Shown: positions 32,131 to 40,787 of the stretch, one piece after another
Position numbering within the stretch: position 1 is the stretch's first letter
Layout of the letters: each line of letters begins with the position of its first letter
NCBI RefSeq assembly: GCF_014526325.1
Contig: NZ_JACNMJ010000004.1
Span: forward strand, 1 to 64,000
Direction: 5' to 3'
DNA length: 64,000 nt
Source: Psychroserpens algicola
GTDB taxonomy: Bacteria > Bacteroidota > Bacteroidia > Flavobacteriales > Flavobacteriaceae
The notes under the pieces: generated by a model
The model's database searches: none
Seen by the model: only the letters and a program-made list of their open reading frames with translations
What the model was told of the DNA's origin: nothing
Program-made: the position numbers and the translations under genes

Positions 32131-34518
32131 TTATTTTTTCTCTGCTGAAAAGTCTTCAGCAATTTTATTTCGTCTGAAGATGTATATGAGTGGATAAATG
32201 ATAAACCCTAAAATGGTCCATGACATGTGCTTAGAATTCTTTTTGTCTTTTAAAAACGAATACAGCTTGTTGAAATTAATACTTGAGGCAATGGCATAGA
32301 CTAAAAATAAAAACCCAGAAATAGCAGATAATTCTATTGAAGCAGAAGTAGCAGCAGGTAGCTTATTGTTTTTAAACACAAAATAAAGTACACATAATAT
32401 CACTGCAGTACAATAGAAGATGAGTGCAAATTTTGAATAGGTTTTATAGTCGCTAAGTTTTGCATTGAAACCTTCAACATTTGTGATCTCGGTTTCTATG
32501 TGATTTTCAGTTTCAGTAGTATTAGAGTTAGCTCTGTTTTTTTCAGAAATCTTAAGGTCTTTATTAATTTGTTTGACCTGAATAAAATAGTAAATAATGT
32601 ATAAAGGCAGACCGAGAATAATAAACATGATCACACTCGATAAATTATTTTTTCCTAAGAGCTTATTCAGATTAATATTATCAATAAACGATTTAATGAT
32701 TGAGAAAAAGAATAATCCGTACGTTAAGTAGCCTGTAATAGAAAGCGCTTTACCAAGCGTAGGAAAACCATTGTTGGCTAATATAGCTCCAGGCACAATT
32801 AAAATTAAAGCTATGATATATAAAATAAAGGCTAGTTTAGAATTCTCTTCATATGCATATTTTAATCGTAAAGATTCTTCATATTCATGATCTGTAAGAT
32901 TTCCACCAAACTTTAATTCTTGTTCTGTAATTCCTCTATCATTCAATATGGCAAGTGATGAATTTCTATATTCAATACTATAATCATATTGACGATAATG
33001 TTTAACAACATCTATCAATTTAATATTCTCATAACTTTCAAGAGTTGCATAAGCTTCAGAGTCTGCAGCCAAAAGATTCGTATTGTAAGTGAGTGTTTTG
33101 CTCTTAATACCAAATAACTTTTTAAGCGGTTCGAGAAGTCCATCAGATTCAAATAAAGGTCTGTCTCGGGTTGCTCTTCTGGTTAAATAAATACCCAGAG
33201 GCAACATAATTGCTGTAGACAGCCATGAAGCCACGATAGGATTTAGCGAGTCGTCAAGAGAGCTGTTTTTTGCGAATATTCCAATAAAATGATAAGTTAA
33301 AAATAGGAGTATGGCAATAACTAAAGGTAGACCAATACCACCTTTTCTAATCAGAGCACCAAGTGGAGCACCAACAAAAAACAGAATAATACAAGCTAAG
33401 CCCAATACATATTTTTCATGAAGCGATTGCACGTGTTTATTTCGCCATTTGGTTTGAATAAGAAAACTCTTCTTATTGGTAGAAATGATTTGTTTGGTAC
33501 TTGTAATGGTGTTACTTGCAAGGTTGAGCAAACTAACTTTAGTTTGTGTTTTAAATATATCGATCACATCACCATTAAAGACAGTGTCTTTTTTGGGAGA
33601 AATGTTGTCATTTAATCTCGCAATTGAAGTTCTTTTATAAAGTGTGTTTGAAAAATTTTTAACCGCTTCAGTTTTACGTTGGTATAAGCTGTCGATAGTA
33701 TAATTTAGCTCACTAACATTTAACATGTTATAACGGTTGTCATAACTTTCATCATTGATGTCAACATCATTTAGTCCTTCAAGATCGACATTAATGATGT
33801 ATTCATCAAAGTAACTTTTCGCATGCGGTTTCTTTTTGGTCTGACTGGGTTTTTTGCTGAATATCTCTTCGTAATAATTTCCTTTATACAGTACGAGTTG
33901 AAGAATATTAGAGTTTTCATTACTCTTAAGTTCTCCACTTTCTGAGATGATTACAGTTCTGTTTTTTGACCCGTTGGAGGCTTTTTTGTGGATAACAACA
34001 TTGGTGAGAATCTCACCATTTTCACCACTTTTATCCTGAACTTTTATATTGTATGCTCCAATCTCATTAAACTGACCTTTAGCAATAGCTAGTGCTGGTT
34101 TAACCTGAGCAATATTTTTTCTAAGATTGTATACTTTGTAATTCGCCCACGGGATTACATTGTTTGAAAATATAAACGTTGTGACACCTAATAAAACAAT
34201 AAAAACACTCAGACTTCTCATAGCGCGTTGCAAAGAAATACCTGTAGATTTCATAGCTGCAAACTCATAGTTTTCAGCAAATTGCCCAAAAACCATAATA
34301 GATACCAGTAAAATGGTAAGTGGTAGAATTAAGGGGATAAGTGTAGGTGTGATATATAACAGTAATTTTATAATCACAAAGGTGTCTAAATCTTTACCTG
34401 CTAAATCACCAATATATAGCCAGATAGCCTGTAAAACAAAAATGAACATGAGTATAATAAACACGCTCAAAAATGTCTTTAGGTAGGTCGTAAGTATATA
34501 CCTATCTAATATTTTCAT
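32131..34518 (-). CDS. LptF/LptG-type permease (YjgP/YjgQ) with extra C-terminal membrane region
   Basis: 795 residues. The N-terminal part is a standard LPS-export permease: 'MKILDRYILTTYLKTF', membrane helices at about 12-115, 'AAMKSTGISLQRAMRSL', a periplasmic jellyroll region, and a second helix set at about 370-450. The family usually has 360-500 residues. Here another 300 or so follow, with at least five further hydrophobic segments ('FILYIIALILIVPGAIL', 'FIILGLPLYIIYYFI', 'TILGFIIYPLIYIF') separated by charged loops. The LptB2FG complex moves LPS out of the inner membrane. Whether this is the F or the G subunit is not decidable. 17 bases from lolA. Confidence 0.85.
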   Translation of the reverse strand: MKILDRYILTTYLKTFLSVFIILMFIFVLQAIWLYIGDLAGKDLDTFVIIKLLLYITPTLIPLILPLTILLVSIMVFGQFAENYEFAAMKSTGISLQRAMRSLSVFIVLLGVTTFIFSNNVIPWANYKVYNLRKNIAQVKPALAIAKGQFNEIGAYNIKVQDKSGENGEILTNVVIHKKASNGSKNRTVIISESGELKSNENSNILQLVLYKGNYYEEIFSKKPSQTKKKPHAKSYFDEYIINVDLEGLNDVDINDESYDNRYNMLNVSELNYTIDSLYQRKTEAVKNFSNTLYKRTSIARLNDNISPKKDTVFNGDVIDIFKTQTKVSLLNLASNTITSTKQIISTNKKSFLIQTKWRNKHVQSLHEKYVLGLACIILFFVGAPLGALIRKGGIGLPLVIAILLFLTYHFIGIFAKNSSLDDSLNPIVASWLSTAIMLPLGIYLTRRATRDRPLFESDGLLEPLKKLFGIKSKTLTYNTNLLAADSEAYATLESYENIKLIDVVKHYRQYDYSIEYRNSSLAILNDRGITEQELKFGGNLTDHEYEESLRLKYAYEENSKLAFILYIIALILIVPGAILANNGFPTLGKALSITGYLTYGLFFFSIIKSFIDNINLNKLLGKNNLSSVIMFIILGLPLYIIYYFIQVKQINKDLKISEKNRANSNTTETENHIETEITNVEGFNAKLSDYKTYSKFALIFYCTAVILCVLYFVFKNNKLPAATSASIELSAISGFLFLVYAIASSINFNKLYSFLKDKKNSKHMSWTILGFIIYPLIYIFRRNKIAEDFSAEKK

Positions 34519-34535
34519 AAATGGGATTGGTTAGC

Positions 34536-35177
34536 CTAATCTAACTTATTGATGTAATAATTTTTGTATTTATTTTTATCAAAAGTAAATAAGGTTTTTG
34601 AAATAGGTTCGTTGGTTTTAAAAGAATTAACAGTTAGTATTGTTTTTGTTCCGTTTTTTCCAATTTCAATAAGTCGGTAAATGTGCTTTGTTTTAGCATC
34701 TATACCTAAAAGAACTTCTTTGATTTCGGAATTTGTATCAATAGGATTCAATTTTACAAACTGAATTTTTCGACCTTTCACATTTTGAATGATATCCATT
34801 TCGTAAGCATATCCATCTTTATAAAAGGACATCATTTTACTTGGAGTAATCGTATTTTCATCGTCACTATTATCTGAAGAAATAGTAACTTCTTCATCTT
34901 CTGGACTGATACTGTATAATTTTTCGCCATCAAACATTCGCGTCACACCAAGGATATTTAACAAGTATTTATCACCTTGCATGATAACATCACCACGTGT
35001 TTCTTGATTGATGTTTTCACTTGTGTTTTCCAATACGTATTTAAAATCTATAGAGATATTATCATAGGCACTTACCTTGTCATAAACTTCATTTAATAAG
35101 GCTTCTGCTTTTTTTGAATCCTGAGAAAATCCAACACTGGTAATTAATAATGCTAATACTATAATTATCTGTTTCAT
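34536..35177 (-). CDS. lolA: LolA-like outer membrane lipoprotein carrier
   Basis: 213 residues, signal peptide to about 18 ('TSVGFSQ'). The LolA half-barrel pattern is visible: 'AEALLNEVYDKVSAYDNISIDFKYV', 'GDVIMQGDKYLL', 'MFDGEKLYSI', 'EIKEVLLGID'. It would carry lipoproteins through the periplasm to the outer membrane, a busy route given the many lipoproteins in this window. It lies between ftsK (39 bases) and the LPS permease (17 bases) on the same strand. Confidence 0.87.
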   Translation of the reverse strand: MKQIIIVLALLITSVGFSQDSKKAEALLNEVYDKVSAYDNISIDFKYVLENTSENINQETRGDVIMQGDKYLLNILGVTRMFDGEKLYSISPEDEEVTISSDNSDDENTITPSKMMSFYKDGYAYEMDIIQNVKGRKIQFVKLNPIDTNSEIKEVLLGIDAKTKHIYRLIEIGKNGTKTILTVNSFKTNEPISKTLFTFDKNKYKNYYINKLD

Positions 35178-35216
35178 GAGTTTATTGTTTTTTCGCTTCC
35201 GCGGAACAGTTTTATT

Positions 35217-37622
35217 TTAAGTTTCGTTTGCTAATAATTCATCAAGAGCTACCAAATCAGGAACCAATACCTGACGTGCTTTACTGCCTTCAAAACCGCC
35301 GACAATACCTGCGGCTTCAAGTTGGTCAATAAGACGTCCAGCTCTGTTATATCCTAATTTCAGTTTACGTTGCAGTAAGGATGCTGATCCTTGTTGTGCT
35401 GTCACAATAATTTCTGCAGCTTCCCTAAACAACTTATCTCTATCTGCTATATTATTATCAAGACTTGTGCCACTTTCTTCACCTACGTATTCTGGTAATA
35501 AATAAGCTTCAGGATAGGCTTTTTGAGCGCCTATAAATTCGGTTATTTTTTCAACTTCTGGAGTGTCTACAAATGCACATTGGATACGAGTAATATCGTT
35601 TCCTTGGGTGTATAACATGTCTCCACGACCAATTAATTGATCTGCTCCTGAGCCATCTAAGATAGTCCTAGAATCAATCTTTGATGTTACTCTAAATGCG
35701 ATACGTGCAGGGAAATTAGCCTTAATAATACCTGTAATTACATTTACAGACGGACGCTGAGTCGCAATAATTAAATGAATTCCGATAGCACGTGCCAGTT
35801 GCGCCAGACGTGCGATAGGAGTTTCTACTTCTTTTCCGGCAGTCATAATTAAATCGGCAAACTCATCAACCACCAAAACGATATAGGGTAAAAATTGATG
35901 TCCGTCGTTAGGATTTAATTTTCGGGCTTTAAATTTGGCATTGTATTCTTTTAAGTTACGACACAATGCATTTTTAAGCATTTCGTAACGGTTATCCATT
36001 TCAATACAGAGTGAATTTAAAGTATTAATTACTTTGGTGTTATCTGTAATGATGGCATCTTCACTATCTGGAAGTTTTGCCAGATAATGGCGTTCAATTT
36101 TATTAAACAGTGTCAATTCTACTTTTTTAGGATCGACTAATACAAACTTGACTTCAGCTGGATGTTTTTTGTAAAGCAGCGATGTTAACACTGCATTTAA
36201 TCCTACCGACTTTCCTTGTCCTGTAGCTCCAGCCATAAGCATATGTGGCATTTTCGCTAAATCGACGACAAAGGTTTCATTGCTAATTGTTTTTCCAAAT
36301 GCAATAGGAAGCTCCATTTCAGATTTTTGAAACTTCTGAGATGCAATTACCGAACGCATAGATACGATAGTCGAATTTTTATTAGGCACCTCAATACCTA
36401 TAGTTCCTTTTCCTGGAATAGGAGCTATAATACGAATACCAAGAGCTGACAATGATAAAGCAATGTCGTCTTCCAGATTTTTAATTTTCGAAATTCGAAC
36501 ACCAGCTTCAGGAACAATTTCATATAGTGTTACTGTTGGTCCTATAGTTGCTTTAATACTCGCAATGCCTATTTTGTAGTTGTTGAGGGTTTCTACAATT
36601 CGGTTTTTGTTTTCCTCAAGTTCTTCTTGATTGATAGTAATACCTTCGGTATCGTATTTTTTTAATAAGTCTAAAGGTGGAAACTGAAATTTGCTTAACT
36701 CAAGAGTGGGATCAAATTGTCCGAAATCTTCAACAAGTTTATCTGAAAGATTATCGGTTTCTGAAACTTCTTCTTCAACAGTTTCTATTTCGATGTCTAA
36801 TTCAGCTTCTTTTTTAGGCTCTGTTTTAGTATCAACTTTTAATTCTGGTTCTAAGTTGTCTTTAGGTTGCGATGTAGATTTTGATACTGGTTCTTTTTCA
36901 GTTTTGGTGTCATCAACTTTAAGTTCAAAAGCAGATTTAATCTCTTCAGCTTCAGCAGTTAAATCATTATCAACAACAAAGGTTTGATCGTCTTCTGAAG
37001 TATTGATTTCATTTTTTATATCAGTCTTAGCACGTTTAAAGAGCTTTACGAATGTATCCCCATTAACACCAAATCGAATGGCTAAATAGGTGATGAGTAC
37101 AAAAATGAGCAGGAGTACTGTACCGATTTTACCGATATAATCTTGAAAAAAAGTATTCATTTCAAAACCAATCGTGCCGCCAAGAGTATCATATTTGTGA
37201 GAGAAAAACCCAAAAAATACAGATAACCAAATGATAATTAGCGTTCCCCAAATCCAGTGACGACGTAAACGCGCTTTATTAATATCTAAAGTGATGTAAA
37301 TACCAGATAAGAATACTAGTCCCGAAAATATAAATGAAGCCACACCAAAGCCTTTATTGATAAAAAAATCACTTATCCATGCACCTAATTTGTTGAGCCA
37401 GTTTTGGGATTCTACTTCTCTCGAAGCAAATTCTGATAGTGTGCTTTGGTCTGCTTTGCCAGTGAAGAAAAAAGACAAAAACGCAATAAACATCAAGATA
37501 CCAAGAATGATTAATAAACTACCAAAAATCAGTTTTTGCTGACTCGATAATTTAAAACTCGGTTTTTTGAATTTAGGCGTTGTTTTAGCTTTGCTTTTAG
37601 TCTTGGTTTTCTTCTTCGCCAT
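35217..37622 (-). CDS. ftsK: DNA translocase FtsK
   Basis: 801 residues from the ATG at 37622 ('MAKKKTKTK'). Four or so membrane helices lie at 35-190, then an acidic linker to about 330, the alpha/beta motor with Walker A 'AGATGQGKS' near 465 and Walker B 'IVLVVDEFADL', and the C-terminal winged-helix gamma domain ('ASLLQRKLKLGYNRAGRLIDQLE'). It is a septum-anchored pump that moves chromosome dimers and helps division. First gene of the cluster with lolA, the permease and ribB. A box reading TATTTTTG on the minus strand (37644-37651) is a possible promoter. Confidence 0.95.
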   Translation of the reverse strand: MAKKKTKTKSKAKTTPKFKKPSFKLSSQQKLIFGSLLIILGILMFIAFLSFFFTGKADQSTLSEFASREVESQNWLNKLGAWISDFFINKGFGVASFIFSGLVFLSGIYITLDINKARLRRHWIWGTLIIIWLSVFFGFFSHKYDTLGGTIGFEMNTFFQDYIGKIGTVLLLIFVLITYLAIRFGVNGDTFVKLFKRAKTDIKNEINTSEDDQTFVVDNDLTAEAEEIKSAFELKVDDTKTEKEPVSKSTSQPKDNLEPELKVDTKTEPKKEAELDIEIETVEEEVSETDNLSDKLVEDFGQFDPTLELSKFQFPPLDLLKKYDTEGITINQEELEENKNRIVETLNNYKIGIASIKATIGPTVTLYEIVPEAGVRISKIKNLEDDIALSLSALGIRIIAPIPGKGTIGIEVPNKNSTIVSMRSVIASQKFQKSEMELPIAFGKTISNETFVVDLAKMPHMLMAGATGQGKSVGLNAVLTSLLYKKHPAEVKFVLVDPKKVELTLFNKIERHYLAKLPDSEDAIITDNTKVINTLNSLCIEMDNRYEMLKNALCRNLKEYNAKFKARKLNPNDGHQFLPYIVLVVDEFADLIMTAGKEVETPIARLAQLARAIGIHLIIATQRPSVNVITGIIKANFPARIAFRVTSKIDSRTILDGSGADQLIGRGDMLYTQGNDITRIQCAFVDTPEVEKITEFIGAQKAYPEAYLLPEYVGEESGTSLDNNIADRDKLFREAAEIIVTAQQGSASLLQRKLKLGYNRAGRLIDQLEAAGIVGGFEGSKARQVLVPDLVALDELLANET

Positions 37623-37643
37623 TAAAGGGTTATTAGTATAAAA

Positions 37644-37651
37644 CAAAAATA
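37644..37651 (-). promoter_or_regulatory. Possible -7 box for ftsK
   Basis: The minus strand reads TATTTTTG, 21 bases before the ftsK ATG. No matching -33 box is clear. Confidence 0.35.
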
Positions 37652-37740
37652 CAAATTACTAACGTTAAACCTAGAGAGATGTTTTAAATTTGACGCAACC
37701 TTTTTGAAATTTTACATCTTATATGTAAACCAATTAGATT

Positions 37741-38199
37741 ATGAAGAAAATTCTTGTACTTGCCTGTTTTGTTTTCGTGTTTCTTTCTTGCAATTCTTGC
37801 GATGATGATAGTTGTGCGCCAGTAACACTATTAATTACAAGTTTAGAAGAAGAGTACTCTTGTGTTAATACGCCTTATCAAATGGATATAGATGTATCTG
37901 ATGAATTTATTATCATCAGATCTCAAGCCGATTTTGATGCTTTAGTCACAGGTAGTTGTATGCCCCAAATAGATTTTATAACTTATGATCTACTCATTGG
38001 TAAAAAAGCATTAACTAATGGTGTGGAAAGTATCAATTATGACGGACTAGTAAAAGATTGCGAAAATGGACAGCTGAGTCTTATAGTAACTTTTGTTAAA
38101 AATGATACTGATGAAGCTCCAAATCTGACTTACCATGCATTGGTGCCAAAATTAGAACTTGATGACATTATCAATGTAAGTATTGTGACGCTTAATTAA
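37741..38199 (+). CDS. Small Cys-containing lipoprotein of unknown function
   Basis: 152 residues. Signal with Cys in 'VFLSCNSCDDDSC' (about 18), so the mature N terminus has three Cys within 9 residues. The rest is beta-rich ('FIIIRSQADFDALVTGSC', 'LIGKKALTNGVESINYD', 'LTYHALVPKLELDD'). No family recognised. It is on the plus strand between the leftward genes ftsK and dgkA, and its 3' end overlaps the dgkA 3' end by 8 bases. It thus looks inserted into an otherwise one-directional cluster. Confidence 0.7.
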   Translation: MKKILVLACFVFVFLSCNSCDDDSCAPVTLLITSLEEEYSCVNTPYQMDIDVSDEFIIIRSQADFDALVTGSCMPQIDFITYDLLIGKKALTNGVESINYDGLVKDCENGQLSLIVTFVKNDTDEAPNLTYHALVPKLELDDIINVSIVTLN

Positions 38200-38569
38200 T
38201 AAGAACTATTTTAGGAATATAAATAATCATTGCAGCTATTGTGGCAGCAACCGCAGTAATAAATACAGCTCCTGCCGCAATGTCTTTTATTTTTCCAATA
38301 GTGTCATGACGGTCGGGATGAATAAAATCTGAAATATACTCTATGGCAGTATTCATACCTTCCATACCCATAACTAAGCCTATAAACGCAATTTGAAATA
38401 GCCATTCGGTTTTAGAAATATTAAAATAGAATCCTGCCACAGTTACCGCAATAGCAATAAAAACCTGAATTTTTATACTAGCTTCTGTTTTTATTAAGTA
38501 AAGTGCTCCTTTAAAGGCGTAGCCTATACTTTTAAGTCGATTGACTAGGAAAGATTCTTTTTTTTGCAT
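38192..38569 (-). CDS. dgkA: Diacylglycerol / undecaprenol kinase (DgkA family)
   Basis: 125 residues, three membrane helices, and the family signature 'GMEGMNTAIEYISDFI' followed by 'KIKDIAAGAVFI'. These small kinases phosphorylate diacylglycerol or undecaprenol at the inner membrane; in organisms outside the Proteobacteria undecaprenol is often the substrate. Its ATG overlaps the tpx stop by one base (TAATG), which means coupled translation with tpx. Confidence 0.88.
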   Translation of the reverse strand: MQKKESFLVNRLKSIGYAFKGALYLIKTEASIKIQVFIAIAVTVAGFYFNISKTEWLFQIAFIGLVMGMEGMNTAIEYISDFIHPDRHDTIGKIKDIAAGAVFITAVAATIAAMIIYIPKIVLIN

Positions 38570-39069
38570 TATTTCAACGCATCTAAAGCCGCTTCGTAGT
38601 TGGGTTCGTCAGCAATTTCAGGAACCTGTTCGGTGTGCGTTACGACACCTTCAGAATTGATTACAACAATGCATCTCGATAATAAACTTTCGAATGCACC
38701 ATCTGTAAAATCCAATCCATAGGCTTTACCAAAACTACCATCTTTATAATCAGTTAGGCTTTCAACATTATCTAAACCTTCAGCTCCACAAAAACGAGCC
38801 ATAGCAAAAGGTAAATCCTTCGAAATGCAAAGCACTTTTGTATTATTTAAAGAACTCGCAGCTTTATTAAACGTTCTTACAGATGTTGCGCAAGTACCAG
38901 TATCTACACTCGGAAAAATATTTAAAACTAAATTTTGTCCAGCATAATCCTTTAACTCTTTTGATGATAAATCGGTTGCTGTTAATTTGAAATCAGGTGC
39001 AGTTTCTCCAATTGAAGGTAATGTTCCTGATGTATGTACTGTGTCTCCACCTAATGTTACTGTTGCCAT
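38569..39069 (-). CDS. tpx: Thiol peroxidase Tpx
   Basis: 166 residues, family length. The peroxidatic Cys60 lies in 'PSVDTGTCATSVR' and the resolving Cys94 in 'ARFCGAEG', as in Tpx-type atypical two-Cys peroxiredoxins; 'GDTVHTSGTLPSIGETAPDF' is the typical N terminus. It reduces hydroperoxides with electrons from thioredoxin. Cytoplasmic or periplasmic location is open, since no signal peptide is seen. First gene of the tpx-dgkA pair. Confidence 0.95.
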   Translation of the reverse strand: MATVTLGGDTVHTSGTLPSIGETAPDFKLTATDLSSKELKDYAGQNLVLNIFPSVDTGTCATSVRTFNKAASSLNNTKVLCISKDLPFAMARFCGAEGLDNVESLTDYKDGSFGKAYGLDFTDGAFESLLSRCIVVINSEGVVTHTEQVPEIADEPNYEAALDALK

Positions 39070-39216
39070 GTGTATTATTTTTTTTGAATGTTAAAATTAA
39101 GGAATATTTGAATCTTTAGCGCATGCTCGTAATAATATTTTGAATAGTTTAACAGATGAGTTTTGATTAGCATTCTTAATATAGCTATATTATAAAAAAC
39201 AAAAAATATTTTAGTA

Positions 39217-39927
39217 ATGAGCACAACACAATTTTCAGGTTTAAAAGCAGTATACGTCAATTGTACACTAAAAAAATCTCCGCGGCAAAGTCATACAAAA
39301 GGACTGATGGATGTGTCTATTGAAATCATGAAGCGAGAAGGAGTTTCGGTAGATGAATTCAGATTGGTCGATTTTGATGTTGCTTTTGGTGTGTATCCTG
39401 ATATGACTGAATATGGTTATAAAACCGATGAATGGCCAGAGCTTTTTAAACGTATTTTTGATGCAGACATTTTAGTCGTTGGTACGCCAATATGGTTGGG
39501 AGAACGCTCTTCGGTTGCAACCAAACTAATTGAACGCTTATATGCTATGAGTGGGAAACAGAATGACAAAGGACAGTATTTATTTTATGGAAAGGTTGGT
39601 GGATGTGTCATCACAGGTAATGAAGACGGAGTGAAGCATTGTGCTATGGGAATATTATATGCTATGCAACATATTGGATATTCCATTCCGCCTCAAGCCG
39701 ATTGTGGCTGGATTGGTGAAGTCGGACCAGGACCAAGTTATTTGGACGAAGCATCTGATGCCAAGTCAAATGATTTCACAAATAGAAATACAACTTTTAT
39801 GACGTATAATCTCATGCATTTAGCTCAAATGCTAAAAGACAATAAAGGATATCCAGCCTTAGGAAATTCAAGAAAAGAATGGGATAATGGTAAGCGATGG
39901 AGTTTTGAAAACCCAGAGTACAGATGA
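39217..39927 (+). CDS. Flavodoxin-like NAD(P)H-dependent oxidoreductase
   Basis: 236 residues. The fold of FMN-dependent NADPH reductases is visible: 'GLKAVYVNCTLKKSPRQSHTKGL' (first strand and phosphate loop), 'ADILVVGTPIWLGERSSVATKLIERL' and 'GKVGGCVITGNEDGVKHCA'. Known relatives reduce quinones, azo compounds or act with iron-sulfur proteins. The specific substrate is unknown. It ends one base before the convergent PAP2 gene; the 147 bases upstream hold no gene, only AT-rich sequence. Confidence 0.82.
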   Translation: MSTTQFSGLKAVYVNCTLKKSPRQSHTKGLMDVSIEIMKREGVSVDEFRLVDFDVAFGVYPDMTEYGYKTDEWPELFKRIFDADILVVGTPIWLGERSSVATKLIERLYAMSGKQNDKGQYLFYGKVGGCVITGNEDGVKHCAMGILYAMQHIGYSIPPQADCGWIGEVGPGPSYLDEASDAKSNDFTNRNTTFMTYNLMHLAQMLKDNKGYPALGNSRKEWDNGKRWSFENPEYR

Positions 39928-40782
39928 TTAAAACGTCCCTACAATACCTATTTGATTCGTACTGAAACGTAAATTCCAGGAAATAGTTTTCTTTTTGTTT
40001 GGATAGTCATAAGCATTTTCCTTAAATAGATATTTATCGATGCTGTCGACGACGATAATACTTATTGCTGTGCTAAATGCAACATCTGTGAGCCAGTGCG
40101 CATCATCAACGATGCGGGAAATTGGTGGAATTGAACCCAAAGTATAAATACCAACTTTTACCCATGTGTTGTCAAATTGTTTAGCAATAGAATGCGCCAT
40201 AGTCATCGATAATATGGTATGTCCAGATGGAAAAGACCGAAACCTGGATTCTCCCGAAAATGAATTAAATTCTAAGTGACCAAAACCAGAGCTTGGACGA
40301 GCTCTGCCTATTGCAGATTTGCTTATCGATTGTATGATTCCGGTTGTAAATGAAGATGAAATAATAAGAACACTCGTTTTTCTGATCTTTTCATTTTTAG
40401 TTAATAAACCTATGGTGTATAAACTGGCATTGGCAGCAAAATAGTTTTGCGGACTCCCAAAATACCAGCCAAAATCCCGAACAATTTCTGGGAAACCATC
40501 CCTATTGCGTAAGGTGAAATCACGAACAGGGCGATCTGCTGCACTTAAACTTGCAGTTCCAGCAAGTAGAATTCCTAATTTGGCAAAATCTTTTCCTTTC
40601 CATTGAACTGGTCTTGAAATAGAATGTGCAAAGCCTTTAACAGCATATTTAAAATCATGCTTTGCCAGTTGCCAAATTGAAGTACTATCTTTTACTGGAT
40701 TGCTTTCTAAGGTTTGAGCATGTATTGATGCTATGTTAAAACACAGTAAAATGCCAATAATTAAAATGCAGGATGTTTTCAA
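39928..40782 (-). CDS. PAP2-family phosphatase, exported
   Basis: 284 residues, signal peptide ending 'ASIHAQ' (about 22). The three phosphatase motifs are present: 'KSAIGRARPS', 'RSFPSGHT' and 'SRIVDDAHWLTDV', with the catalytic His pair. Such enzymes remove phosphate from lipids such as undecaprenyl pyrophosphate or phosphatidic acid at the periplasmic face. Five bases after pheT on the same strand, so probably co-transcribed. The C terminus ends in an outer-membrane-like 'LRFSTNQIGIVGTF'. Confidence 0.85.
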   Translation of the reverse strand: MKTSCILIIGILLCFNIASIHAQTLESNPVKDSTSIWQLAKHDFKYAVKGFAHSISRPVQWKGKDFAKLGILLAGTASLSAADRPVRDFTLRNRDGFPEIVRDFGWYFGSPQNYFAANASLYTIGLLTKNEKIRKTSVLIISSSFTTGIIQSISKSAIGRARPSSGFGHLEFNSFSGESRFRSFPSGHTILSMTMAHSIAKQFDNTWVKVGIYTLGSIPPISRIVDDAHWLTDVAFSTAISIIVVDSIDKYLFKENAYDYPNKKKTISWNLRFSTNQIGIVGTF

Positions 40783-40787
40783 AAGAT

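Noticed and set aside
30945-32162. Longer ribB start and bifunctional RibBA
   Set aside because: The extension would overlap the permease gene and adds no family sequence; the second domain lacks the zinc cysteines needed for GTP cyclohydrolase II activity.
36691-36987. Open frame opposite ftsK
   Set aside because: Its Ser/Leu-rich product is the antisense shadow of the acidic FtsK linker.
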